A DNA stretch of 64,000 bases from Butyrivibrio sp. X503 (lineage in GTDB: Bacteria; Bacillota; Clostridia; Lachnospirales; Lachnospiraceae). The DNA lies in NCBI RefSeq assembly GCF_003625475.1, contig NZ_RAIQ01000004.1, positions 372,001-436,000 of the forward strand, read 5' to 3'. Shown piece after piece: positions 43,766 through 53,323 of this stretch. The notes beneath the pieces are model-generated. The model was not told where the DNA came from and did not search any database. It was given only the letters and a program-made list of their open reading frames with translations. Positions within the stretch are counted from its first letter, which is position 1, and each line of letters starts with the position of its first letter. The translations under genes were made by a program, and so were the position numbers.

Positions 43766-44165
43766 CTATTCCAATTGCCTGTTTACTTCCTCTATCACAC
43801 TTTCCATACTTGTTTTTACAAAAAAATGTTTTCCTTTAAATTGCTTAATTCCAAACGAATCTGTATAAATCTTCCATTTATCCATATCCTTTCCGTCCGC
43901 TTCGGAATCATTCGCTCCGTAAAAAGCAAATATAGGACACGAAAGCTTTACTTTGTCTTGCAAAACATACTGCTCATCCATAGTGAAATCCGCTCTGAGA
44001 AGAGGCATAAAGAATTCCACAATTTCCTTGTTATTCAATATTTCCGAAGGCGTACCTTCGAAGTGACTGATCTCATCCAGAAAATCACTGTCGCTTAATC
44101 TACATATCGGTCTGAGCTCCGGAATATGAGGAGCGCGACTTCCCGAAACCATAAGCCTGATGCAT
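43766..44165 (-). pseudogene. C-terminal fragment of a type II thioesterase
   Basis: About 130 residues resembling the C-terminal half of GrsT-type thioesterases: VSGSRAPHIPE, FEGTPSEILNNKEIVEFFMPLLRADF, CPIFAFYGANDSEAD (catalytic Asp region) and GKHFFVK (catalytic His). The half with the GxSxG serine is missing. The open frame runs upstream only through the terminator of the DHH gene, so there is no own start. A remnant of a peptide or polyketide synthesis locus is likely, with the AraC fragment next to it. Confidence 0.7.
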
Positions 44166-44196
44166 GGCTTTTTTCTTTTGTCATATGGGGTATTAA

Positions 44197-44231
44197 ATAA
44201 AAAATCCCACGAAGATATTGTTCTTCGTGGG
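44197..44231 (-). terminator. terminator after the DHH phosphoesterase gene
   Basis: CCCACGAAGA/TCTTCGTGGG, 10 bp with a 6-nt loop, followed by ATTTTTTATTT on the minus strand. Confidence 0.88.
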
Positions 44232-44237
44232 TGTTCT

Positions 44238-45776
44238 TTACATTTTTGCCTCTTTATACAGCTGATCAAAAAGATCTTTCTTTATGATGTAGATATCATG
44301 CGGGTCGTCTTCTCTGAAAGCGATGTAATCGCCGATACCGCCCGAATAATATTTTTCGTCATCCCAAGCGGTAAAGAGCTTTACGCACTTATCGAGAGGA
44401 CGGGCAAAGATGCTGACATTTCCCTTGCTCACAGCATGTTTAACATAAGCCATGACGGATTTCTTTTCACCTGTGACACTGTTTTTTATGCTGGGATCGT
44501 ATTCAAACTTTTTGTCAAAGCTGTCATCAAGCATCTTGTAGCTCTTTTTGAATTTTTCTTTTGCTATAGGATAGATCTCGCCCGTGATTCCGACCATGAG
44601 ATAATGCGATTTATCTATAGTTATGTCGATATCGCCCTCTAAGGTTCTGACGGTGATCAAAGTCCCCTTGGGGAATACGTCGGTAAGCTTCACATAACCG
44701 AACTCCTGCGGGATCTTCACGTATTTCTTCATGCCGTCCATGCCAAGTGTAGTTTCTTTTGCATAGATGACTTCGTACATGTCAAAATACTCTTTCATGC
44801 GCTTATGAAGGTAATTTGTGGCAAGCGCTTCGAGCTTTCCCGAGCCTTTATCTTTTTTATCTTTATTCTCTTTGTACTTTTGCTTTAGCTTCTCCGGTCT
44901 AAGAGAGCCCCCGGCCTTGAATATATGGCCTCCTCCGCCGCCGAGGTCGCCTGCAAGAAATGCCGCAAGTTCATTGGCGTGAACCTCTTTTACGCAGCTG
45001 CGAACGGAAAACTTCACTTCCATGGGACTTACAAAATAGGCAAGGCAAACGTTAACGCCCGCAGTCTCAAGCGAAAAGTCGCTCATTACGCCGAGAATGT
45101 TGGGGTCGCATGCTTCCGCATGTATGATGAGATACTTTTCTTTTTTGAAGTACTTATAGTTAAGGATCGCGTTGCCCGTGATCTTGAGCTCGTTCAGCGA
45201 AATGTTGGAATTACTCATCTCCACGATAATGCTCTTGTTTACGATAAGCTCGTCCTGCATATCGCGGTCTAACGGGTGCGAAACCTCGGAAAACTTGTTG
45301 GTATCTGTATAGAGTCCATAGTAAAGAGCTGTTGCTAAAAGCGGATTGTCGTTGACATCAAGACCTTCTTTTTTGATAAGGTCCCAGACAAGCGTCGATG
45401 CACTTCCAAGGTTATTCCTTACATCGGAAAACTTCGGAAGATCGGCCGATTTCTGGTGATGATCGATGACCGCAATGTGATCTGCCTTTAGCTTGGATAC
45501 ATTCTTTTGCCCGTACTGACAGTCAACGGTGACAAGAAGCCCCTTCACTTTATCAAGCTCGGGCTCGTACGAAACCGGAATTTCAAGCTTATCGAGCATG
45601 ATCTTGAGATTACTCTTTTGAATCTTGTTCTTGCCTTTGTATATGAGCTTTGCCTTCTTACCCATCTTTTCAAAGTACCACAAAAGAGCGTATCCCGACG
45701 CGAGCGCATCGGCATCCGGATTGTCGTGACACTGAATGGTTATGTTATTAAATTTCAGCAGCTCATTTAATCTCAT
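44238..45776 (-). CDS. DHH/DHHA1 phosphoesterase with a C-terminal extension
   Basis: 512 residues, much longer than the 310-340 of NrnA. DHH domain (about 1-165) with HDNPDADALASG, VDCQYGQ and IDHHQ; DHHA1 domain (about 190-300) ending GGGGGHIFKAGG. A Lys-rich linker follows, then about 180 residues of extra domain (about 330-512) that I do not recognise. NrnA-like enzymes degrade nanoRNA, pAp or cyclic dinucleotide products. With c-di-GMP genes 5 kb away, a role in clearing pGpG is possible. Preceded by element R2. Confidence 0.85.
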   Translation of the reverse strand: MRLNELLKFNNITIQCHDNPDADALASGYALLWYFEKMGKKAKLIYKGKNKIQKSNLKIMLDKLEIPVSYEPELDKVKGLLVTVDCQYGQKNVSKLKADHIAVIDHHQKSADLPKFSDVRNNLGSASTLVWDLIKKEGLDVNDNPLLATALYYGLYTDTNKFSEVSHPLDRDMQDELIVNKSIIVEMSNSNISLNELKITGNAILNYKYFKKEKYLIIHAEACDPNILGVMSDFSLETAGVNVCLAYFVSPMEVKFSVRSCVKEVHANELAAFLAGDLGGGGGHIFKAGGSLRPEKLKQKYKENKDKKDKGSGKLEALATNYLHKRMKEYFDMYEVIYAKETTLGMDGMKKYVKIPQEFGYVKLTDVFPKGTLITVRTLEGDIDITIDKSHYLMVGITGEIYPIAKEKFKKSYKMLDDSFDKKFEYDPSIKNSVTGEKKSVMAYVKHAVSKGNVSIFARPLDKCVKLFTAWDDEKYYSGGIGDYIAFREDDPHDIYIIKKDLFDQLYKEAKM

Positions 45777-45806
45777 AATACTTATTTTATCCCTTGCATG
45801 ATATGC

Positions 45807-45951
45807 GAATTGCTACATGACTTACGTCATTTTCGCAATTCTACAAACATTCGGAAACCGTCAATTCACTACGTAAATTGCTATTTCCTCATGTTTGTTC
45901 GGGTCATAAAGTCAAAATGCTTAACATGCAAGCATGTACGCATTTTTGACT
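45807..45951 (-). ncRNA. structured intergenic element, copy R2, upstream of the DHH gene
   Basis: Reverse-strand homolog of R1. P1: AGTCAAAAATGC/GCATTTTGACT around ACATG-CTTG-CATGT. P2 (45845-45896): the same AAACATGAGGAA/TTCCGAATGTTT arms with a longer inner hairpin (CAATT/AATTG). P3 (45807-45841): GAATTGC/GCAATTC with inner ATGAC-GTAA-GTCAT, a GNRA loop. The linker GACCCG before P2 is shared with R1. It ends 30 nt before the DHH start codon, so it may act in that leader. The rest of the gap 45777-45964 holds only the ribosome binding site. Confidence 0.6.
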
Positions 45952-45964
45952 TTTGACACCTATA

Positions 45965-48900
45965 TCATCCTATTCCGTAAGCGTCCTTCTGCTCCTGTGG
46001 CATCTCGTGATCCTTCAGGATGTCTTTGGCTTTTTTGATAAGGTCGTCTAAGTTGTAATGACGGAAGTAGCCGAGGCTTTTTTCACCGTTCTCATTCTTC
46101 GCCAAACACGGGAAGGTATCCGTAGGTTTGTGGTATCCCATGCTTGATGTAAGATACCCCAGTTCAATATAGCTGTCCATATCGAAAATATTGGTTATTG
46201 TTGAATAATGAAAATATATGCATGAATGTTCTGTATCAAAGGTAAAGGTACTCTCATAGTCCGCTGTACTGTTTGTAGTATATTCCGTCATCCCTACAAG
46301 ATTTCCCGTCATTGCATCATATCTGCATAGATTACCGTCAGTAAATGGAACAATAAGAAGATCCTTTTCACTATCTTTTTCTTTTACAAAAACAGGTCTT
46401 CGCATTTTTACATCATGAATCGGAATAGAAGCTATATCATTGTTTTTTATGTCTTTTATGATTATGTTCTTTTCGTCAGTTACAGCGAACAAGCTTCCGT
46501 CATCATTCATCGATACACATACAGTATCATTCCAATCATCGTCATAAACTACGGGATATATCTCGTTTTCATTTATATCAATGATATAGTCCGGCTTTTT
46601 AGCATCTTGCGACCCATTTAATTTATTTGTCACAGGGGCATAGATAAAGCCTTGCTTTTCAAAGTAGTAAAGGTTTTCGATCCAAATATATTCATCTATA
46701 GGAAGACGATATTTATCGGTTTTTTGCGTTGCAATATCATATACTGATATAAATTGGTTTTCAAAACCATTCATTTCGATATAAACAATCTTACCGTTTT
46801 CGTATATAGGAATGTCATTTGATGAATAAGAAAACTTATTTATCTTCTCCGATGTGTATTCTCCGGTCTTATAATCGACGAAATAAACTCTAAGTTCATC
46901 ACCGGACACAGTATTTTTATAGTTCAAAAGCAGTTTTCCGTCATAAGTTCCAAGGCAAGTAAAATGGTACGCTTTCTCTTCACTTCCGGGCTCGGCCAAA
47001 ACAACTCTTTTGTTATACTTCTTATCATTAGGATCATAAAGGTCCAATATCACGCTCTCTTCTTCATCAAGAAGTACAGCGGCAACATTATCATCCATAT
47101 ATGAATAATAGATATTATCCGTCTTGGGAGAAGCATCATACGCTTTCCATTCTTTATCATATGAATCGTAGGAATACTGAGTTATACTTTTCCCGTTATT
47201 TTGAGATAAAAACAAACATCCAGCTCCAACCGTGCCTTTTCCAAGATTATCAATAAAATATTCCATGGAACTGATAGTATCTTTATCCTCGGGATCGGAA
47301 GACGTAGATCTTGCCATGCTACCGTTAAGGGTTATATAACTCGGTGAAGACTGATCCTTGCTAATATAAGCATAAACAATGGCTGAGTTAAGAGTGAAAT
47401 GATGAAGTCTCTCTCCTGTTGCCACATCCCAAATATCTGAAGTATCACCGGAATAGTAAGCTATAGAATTATTGGCTTCTATATAAATAAAATCCGATTC
47501 ATAATTGACATCATTGGTTATTAATTCATTGGTCCATTTTTCAGAAAGATCATCCGGATCAAGACAGTAAATCATATCGCGATCTGTCTTACATATATAA
47601 AATGAAGATAATCTGGTATTGCTGTTCATTGGATCTTCAGGATATGCCAAAAACAGCTCGTCATTTGTAGGAAAAAGTATATCCGCCGTATATTCCCCGT
47701 CCGTCATTTTGGATATTGCTTTATCGGATGTTATATCATATACTCCGATTCCGGTTTTTTGTTCTTTATCGGTAAAACTAAAGGCAATCTTTGTATTGTC
47801 CGGAGATAAACAGGTATTTCTAACCCATCCATCTAAAGAATCTTTAAACTCTTCCGGAAGCTTATATTCATCTATTACTTTTCCATCTTCCTGTGAATAT
47901 ATACGAAATGATCTATCAGACAACGCAAGCAATATATTCCCGTCCTTAGTTAAATTAATGGCTTTATCCGTACAAGACTCATCAATTGCTTGCTCCCAAT
48001 CAGGCTTTCCGTTTTTCACATTGATACATGTAATAAAGTAGTCACCTAACATTATCGCTCTTCCATCGGAAATAAACTTAAAACATGTAGGAACAAGTTT
48101 GTCATTCTTGGGATTGTAATTGTAGAGCTCTTTATGACTGTCCGTATCCCATATTTTTATATTTCCGAATTGATCCATTGCTTCCAAATACTTATTATCG
48201 GAATCCACATTCAGAGCTTCTATTCTTCCGGGCATCTCATAATTCCATATTGATGTGATATCGTTATAATCATTTGAAACATACGCCATTGTTGCCTGCG
48301 TAATCGCACGAAGAGCTTCCGTCGTGACAGGTCTGTCCGGCATCTCCTCACCGGGAAGAGCCGCAAGAGCCAAATGTAGCGCATCAATTCTGTTCTGATT
48401 ATCAAGAAGCTTCTCCGATTCATTCGCAAGATACTTAGACTGACTGACAAGAGAAGCACGATAGCTATCATTAACCTTTTTGTTGCTGTATATCAAATTG
48501 CCGACAAAAGCAAGCATTACAGCCATTACCACAGCAAAAACAGCGGTCAGTCTTTTCATCTTGTACTGACGCTGTCTATCCATAAGTTCGTTATATCCGC
48601 AGCCTATAAGAGCTGCCGCAAGACGCGGAAGTTCAGTGTTTTTGGCTTCTCTTACAGGAAGTCTGAAATCACAGGAAAGCGGCTCAACGGGTATTGTTAC
48701 CGTTTCCTCGATACCAAGTTCATTAACCCTGGTAACTTCTTTATTCTTAAGTATCTCGGGTACCACATCAACCGGCTCACCGTCTGCCAATACCGTAAGG
48801 ATCTGATCCTGAGTGTGGTTCTTTAAAAAGAGCTTTATCTCTCTTTCAACCCACATGGATTTGCAAGTATTGGTGGAGCATATTACTATAAGATAGTCAG

Positions 48901-49117
48901 CATTCTCAAGTGCCTCTGCGATTGTTCCGCTAAGGTCACTAGTGATCGGAAGCTCGTCGGTATCCCTAAAGATCCTCTCGATCTTTTTCATGCCGGTCTT
49001 TTTTCTGATCTTGTGCGGAATGTGATAGTGTTCAAGACCACGCTCAACCATTGCTGCGATCTTATTATCGAGCTCAGCGTGTTTGTAAGATATAAAAGCA
49101 TTGTAATGTGTACTCAT
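45965..49117 (-). CDS. TIR-transmembrane-beta-propeller protein 1
   Basis: 1050 residues. TIR domain (about 1-160): YNAFISYKHAELD at the start, RIFRDTDELPITSDLSGTI, LIVICSTNTCKS and MWVEREI, whose Glu93 aligns with the NADase glutamate in the WVxxEI of SARM1-type TIR domains. A membrane helix spans about 190-210. Next comes a helical module (YRASLVSQSKYLANESEKLL, ALHLALAALPGEEMPDRP) typical of bacterial WD40 effectors. Residues about 290-1040 are WD40/PQQ-like repeats (IKIWDTDSHKELYNY). Predicted: propeller outside or sensing, TIR inside. Paralog of 49962-53279. Confidence 0.88.
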   Translation of the reverse strand: MSTHYNAFISYKHAELDNKIAAMVERGLEHYHIPHKIRKKTGMKKIERIFRDTDELPITSDLSGTIAEALENADYLIVICSTNTCKSMWVEREIKLFLKNHTQDQILTVLADGEPVDVVPEILKNKEVTRVNELGIEETVTIPVEPLSCDFRLPVREAKNTELPRLAAALIGCGYNELMDRQRQYKMKRLTAVFAVVMAVMLAFVGNLIYSNKKVNDSYRASLVSQSKYLANESEKLLDNQNRIDALHLALAALPGEEMPDRPVTTEALRAITQATMAYVSNDYNDITSIWNYEMPGRIEALNVDSDNKYLEAMDQFGNIKIWDTDSHKELYNYNPKNDKLVPTCFKFISDGRAIMLGDYFITCINVKNGKPDWEQAIDESCTDKAINLTKDGNILLALSDRSFRIYSQEDGKVIDEYKLPEEFKDSLDGWVRNTCLSPDNTKIAFSFTDKEQKTGIGVYDITSDKAISKMTDGEYTADILFPTNDELFLAYPEDPMNSNTRLSSFYICKTDRDMIYCLDPDDLSEKWTNELITNDVNYESDFIYIEANNSIAYYSGDTSDIWDVATGERLHHFTLNSAIVYAYISKDQSSPSYITLNGSMARSTSSDPEDKDTISSMEYFIDNLGKGTVGAGCLFLSQNNGKSITQYSYDSYDKEWKAYDASPKTDNIYYSYMDDNVAAVLLDEEESVILDLYDPNDKKYNKRVVLAEPGSEEKAYHFTCLGTYDGKLLLNYKNTVSGDELRVYFVDYKTGEYTSEKINKFSYSSNDIPIYENGKIVYIEMNGFENQFISVYDIATQKTDKYRLPIDEYIWIENLYYFEKQGFIYAPVTNKLNGSQDAKKPDYIIDINENEIYPVVYDDDWNDTVCVSMNDDGSLFAVTDEKNIIIKDIKNNDIASIPIHDVKMRRPVFVKEKDSEKDLLIVPFTDGNLCRYDAMTGNLVGMTEYTTNSTADYESTFTFDTEHSCIYFHYSTITNIFDMDSYIELGYLTSSMGYHKPTDTFPCLAKNENGEKSLGYFRHYNLDDLIKKAKDILKDHEMPQEQKDAYGIG

Positions 49118-49186
49118 TTACCCCAACTTCCTCTTTGTTACATCATTTATAATATTTATCACTGATTATTATACAAGAAAGGTTCT

Positions 49187-49828
49187 CTATGACCAAGATT
49201 TTTTTCCTGTCTTACAAACATCCTTTAGACAGCATCTTTCGCAGTCAGGCCTTCTGGCCACGCATACCGCTCTCCCATGCAGCACAAACCTGTGGCAAAG
49301 ATCATTTCCCTCTTCCGGAGGAATTATCTTCCAAAGTTCTTTCTCCACTTTTCCGGGTTCCTTGATATTGTCGACCAGACCGATAAGATTACAGAGCCTG
49401 ATGCAATGAGTGTCCGTAACAATCGCAGGTTTTCCGAACACATCCCCCATTAAGAGATTAGCACTCTTTCTTCCGACACCGGGAAGGGCAAGCAATTCCT
49501 CCATGGTATCGGGAACTTTACAGTCATATTTATCTCTCAGCATTTTCATGCAAGCAGAAATATCCCTGGCTTTTGAATTACCCAGACCACAAGGTCTGAC
49601 TATTTTTTCTATATCCTCAACCGCAGCATCGGCAAGTGCTTGTATTGACGGAAACTTCTCATATAACAAAGGAGTGATCATATCAACCCTTGCATCGGTG
49701 CACTGAGCCGCAAGGCGAACACTCACAAGCAATTGCCATGCCTTATCATAAGCGAGCGTGCATTTTGCCTCCGGATATTCTTTTTTCAGCCTCTCGATAA
49801 CCTCCGCGGCCAGTTTTTTCTTAGTCAT
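49187..49828 (-). CDS. nth: endonuclease III
   Basis: About 213 residues. Helix-hairpin-helix LLALPGVGRKSANLL with the catalytic Lys, VTDTHCIRL with the catalytic Asp, and a C-x6-C-x2-C-x5-C 4Fe-4S motif at the end. A DNA glycosylase/AP lyase for oxidised pyrimidines. An in-frame TTG lies at 49846 directly after AAAGGA; the ATG at 49828 is preferred though its own site is weak. It lies between the two divergent TIR genes. Confidence 0.95.
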   Translation of the reverse strand: MTKKKLAAEVIERLKKEYPEAKCTLAYDKAWQLLVSVRLAAQCTDARVDMITPLLYEKFPSIQALADAAVEDIEKIVRPCGLGNSKARDISACMKMLRDKYDCKVPDTMEELLALPGVGRKSANLLMGDVFGKPAIVTDTHCIRLCNLIGLVDNIKEPGKVEKELWKIIPPEEGNDLCHRFVLHGRAVCVARRPDCERCCLKDVCKTGKKSWS

Positions 49829-49961
49829 AATCCGTATATTTTTCAATCCTTTCTTGTTTTTTCTTTCTCTATATATTATTCTATTTACAGTTTATGTAAT
49901 ATATCGTAAAAAAATATTTTTAATATATCATAAATCGCAAAAAGGAACGGGGTTAAATAGA

Positions 49962-52900
49962 ATGAGTATACACTATAATGCATTTATATCATACAAACAT
50001 GCGGATCTTGACAACAAGATCGCGGCATATGTCGAAAAGCATCTTGAGCACTTTCATATTCCCGGTAAAATAAGGAAAAAAACCGGCATGAAAAAGATCG
50101 AGAGAATCTTTAGGGACACCGATGAGCTTCCGATCACCAGTGATCTCAGCGCCACTATCGAAGATGCTCTTACAAATGCTGACTATCTTATAGTAGTATG
50201 CTCCACCAATACTTGCAAATCCATGTGGGTTGAGAGAGAGATTAATTTCTTTTTAAAAAATCACCCCAAAGAAAATATACTGACAGTCCTTGCCGCGGGT
50301 GAACCCGCCGATGTCGTTCCTGAAATCCTCAAGAACAAAGAAGTTACGAGAATAAACGAAAACGGTGAATCCGTTACTGTTATAGAGCCTGTTGAGCCGC
50401 TCTCCTGCGACTTTAGGCTCCCTCTTCGCGTGGCCAAAAACACTGAAATACCAAGGCTCGCCGCTGCCCTTATAGGCTGCCAATACAACGAACTCATGGA
50501 CAGACAGCGCCAGTACAAGATGAAGCGCCTCACTGCTGTCTTTGCAGGTATAATGGCTCTGTCCATAGGCTTTGGTGCGTACATGTTTAACAGTAAGCAG
50601 CAGATCAATGAAAGCTATCGCGCTTCCCTTATAAGCCAGTCCAGATACCTTGCCAACGAATCAGAAAAACTCCTGGAAGATGAACAGCGAATCGACGCTC
50701 TTCATCTTGCTCTTGCTGCCCTTCCAAGCGAAGAAATGCCTGACAGACCCGTGACCGTTGAGGCTGTAAGAGCCATCACACAGGCTACAGAAGCTTATGT
50801 TCCCCAATTAACTTCAAACATCGAGGCTGAATGGACGTACGAACTTCCCAGCGAAGTAGTCGAGCTTCGCATAGATCCCGAATATGGTAATATAGCTGCT
50901 ATGGATGACGAAGGCAATGTCAAAGTCTGGGATAAGGATACACGCAAAGAGATTTATTCTTATTCAGAAGGTGATCTGAATAAATGCGCTAATTATATTG
51001 CCGTCTATAATGGTAATCTGATAATCATATGCAATAGCTCTGTTATTTCAATTGATCCCCGAAGCGGTAAAACCAACTGGACTACAGGTCACTTGGAAAG
51101 CGCAATAGAATGTGAACATCCAATCGAACTGACTAATGACGATAACATCCTTATCGCCCTTCGCACCGGAAAATTTATTGTGATCTCCGAGAAAGACGGC
51201 TCTGTTATTAATACATATGATCTTTCTCAAAATGTTATAGAAGACATGAATAACATTGACATAAGCGTATTTCGTATAAATGACATGGCTCTTTCTAACG
51301 ATAATACAAAGATTGCATTTTCTTATACCACAAATGATAATAATAAACTATTAGATTTAAACAGTTATACCAAACGATTGGGTATCTATGATATTTCTTC
51401 AGGTAGCACCGCTGTTTATGAGTCTGCTTTTGAAGACATTGAGGATATGTGCTTTTCAGAGGATGGCGATCTGTTCCTCTCTATATTAGATGATCCCAAT
51501 TCGTTAAGTACAATTTATCGAAACGAGACAACCTTAAAAAACTCGCGTCTAACAATTTGCCGCATATCTCCTGAAGACTTTTCCGTTAAGTGGGCTGAAG
51601 ACTTTTCATGCAGTGATATTATCATAGATTCCGGACTGATCTATAAAGAAAAGCACAATACCCTTTCATACTACGCCGGAGATACGGCTGTTGTATATGA
51701 TGCATCAAGCGGAGAAGAGCTCCATAACTTTGATCTTAATTCATCAATAGTATATGGAATAGATCTTAACGAGGCATCATCTGTTCCCTTTTTTATAACG
51801 GCTTCCGGTTGTTATACCGAAGAAGGACCTTCCTTTACAGGGGATAAAAACGATATCTTCCTTTTCAAACACTTTTCCGATGATCTTTGTGACGCATTGG
51901 TCTGTCAAGGTATCTATACGGTAAAAAAAGATAGCAACCAGATTATTTATTACGGCGTATATGTATATGACAAAGAATGGGAAAGCTATAAAGATGCTCC
52001 TGTGACAAACGGTTATTATACTACTTATCTTGATGATAATATTGCTGCCATAGTAAATGTACAGGATAGCGATGTTATTATTGATTTTTATGATCCTTCC
52101 AATAAATCATTTATTACAAGTGCCAAGATCAAAGATGGATACAACGGTCCTGCACATACCGATCCTCAAATTCTTGGGGTCTATAATGATAAGCTGATAA
52201 TGCGTCATAATAATTATGATCAAGGAGAATTCTCTCCTTCAGGTTCAACTATATACTTCATTGATTCCAAAACAGGTAATATCGAATCAAATTATTACGA
52301 TTTGAATGCCATACATGATCCCAATGCTACAGCTTACAAAGACGGTAAGCTTCTATATACAAGTATAGAATCAGATAATGAGTATGTTGTTATACATGAT
52401 ATAGAAAGTAATACAAATAAACAGTACCTGCTCCCGCCTACGCCAGAAAAAAGAGATGGACGTATTATAAATAGACTCGCTTTAAATGAAGAACAGGGAT
52501 ATTTATATTGTGCAAGCATCAAAACTCATTATAATGGCCTTAACGGAAGTAACATTGACCCCTCTTCATTAAATCTTACACAGTTTACCAACGATATTTT
52601 TACCAACACTCCTGAAGACTATATCATTAACATTAATGATACCGAGCCAAAGTTAACCCCTGTGAAATTAAGTGAATCTTGGATCGAAACGGAATATGTG
52701 GAAATCAATGATTCAGGCACACGTATCGCTGCAACAGACGGACAGACTATTTCAATATGCAATACCGAAGGCGAAATTTTGTCCAATATATCAATTCAAC
52801 ATAAACAAATGCTTGGATTCTCTTTCTATAAAGAACCTGCCACCAAAAGAGAACTCTTAATTGTTCCGTATTCAGATGGAAATGTATGCAGATATGACGT

Positions 52901-53279
52901 TGATACAGGTTCTTTGGTATATAGAAATACTTTTTCCATTAGTTCTTATGATACAACGTTTAGATTTACTGAAGTTTTTTATCCAAATTTATATTCAACG
53001 TTTACTTTTGACACCGAACATTCTTGCATGTATTTAAATAATTTACTTGTGACTAATATATTTGATCTGAACACTTTTACAGAACTTGGATGTATAAAGA
53101 ACTCACTTGGTTATCACGGACCCACGGATACTTTTCTCGCCGTTTCCACTGATTCTGGCACAGATTGCCACTTAGGATACTTTAAGCACTACACTCTGAA
53201 AGATCTTATCAGAAAAGCAAAAGAAATCCTGGGTGACCACGAGATGCCCCAGGAACAAAAAGACTCTTATGGAATATAA
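49962..53279 (+). CDS. TIR-transmembrane-beta-propeller protein 2
   Basis: 1105 residues from the ATG at 49962 (AAAGGAACGGGG upstream); the frame opens earlier but only antisense to nth. Same layout as protein 1: TIR with FISYKHADLD and the WVEREI glutamate (Glu93), membrane helix about 191-210, the LANESEKLL/ALPSEEMPDRPV module, then propeller repeats (VKVWDKDTRKEIYSYS). The first 270 residues and last 90 (FTFDTEHSCMY, LGYHGPTDTF, HEMPQEQKDSYGI) are highly similar to protein 1; the propeller is much more diverged. Confidence 0.88.
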   Translation: MSIHYNAFISYKHADLDNKIAAYVEKHLEHFHIPGKIRKKTGMKKIERIFRDTDELPITSDLSATIEDALTNADYLIVVCSTNTCKSMWVEREINFFLKNHPKENILTVLAAGEPADVVPEILKNKEVTRINENGESVTVIEPVEPLSCDFRLPLRVAKNTEIPRLAAALIGCQYNELMDRQRQYKMKRLTAVFAGIMALSIGFGAYMFNSKQQINESYRASLISQSRYLANESEKLLEDEQRIDALHLALAALPSEEMPDRPVTVEAVRAITQATEAYVPQLTSNIEAEWTYELPSEVVELRIDPEYGNIAAMDDEGNVKVWDKDTRKEIYSYSEGDLNKCANYIAVYNGNLIIICNSSVISIDPRSGKTNWTTGHLESAIECEHPIELTNDDNILIALRTGKFIVISEKDGSVINTYDLSQNVIEDMNNIDISVFRINDMALSNDNTKIAFSYTTNDNNKLLDLNSYTKRLGIYDISSGSTAVYESAFEDIEDMCFSEDGDLFLSILDDPNSLSTIYRNETTLKNSRLTICRISPEDFSVKWAEDFSCSDIIIDSGLIYKEKHNTLSYYAGDTAVVYDASSGEELHNFDLNSSIVYGIDLNEASSVPFFITASGCYTEEGPSFTGDKNDIFLFKHFSDDLCDALVCQGIYTVKKDSNQIIYYGVYVYDKEWESYKDAPVTNGYYTTYLDDNIAAIVNVQDSDVIIDFYDPSNKSFITSAKIKDGYNGPAHTDPQILGVYNDKLIMRHNNYDQGEFSPSGSTIYFIDSKTGNIESNYYDLNAIHDPNATAYKDGKLLYTSIESDNEYVVIHDIESNTNKQYLLPPTPEKRDGRIINRLALNEEQGYLYCASIKTHYNGLNGSNIDPSSLNLTQFTNDIFTNTPEDYIININDTEPKLTPVKLSESWIETEYVEINDSGTRIAATDGQTISICNTEGEILSNISIQHKQMLGFSFYKEPATKRELLIVPYSDGNVCRYDVDTGSLVYRNTFSISSYDTTFRFTEVFYPNLYSTFTFDTEHSCMYLNNLLVTNIFDLNTFTELGCIKNSLGYHGPTDTFLAVSTDSGTDCHLGYFKHYTLKDLIRKAKEILGDHEMPQEQKDSYGI

Positions 53280-53323
53280 AAAACTCAGGATTTCTTTTAT
53301 TTAACACGGGTGTCGCATGATGC

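Noticed and set aside
44166-44269. Upstream part of the thioesterase frame as real coding sequence
   Set aside because: It contains the DHH gene terminator stem and overlaps the DHH stop, and the residues match no thioesterase.
49758-49961. N-terminal extension of TIR protein 2
   Set aside because: Those codons are antisense to nth and give a non-homologous hydrophobic leader; the paralog begins exactly at the ATG equivalent to 49962.
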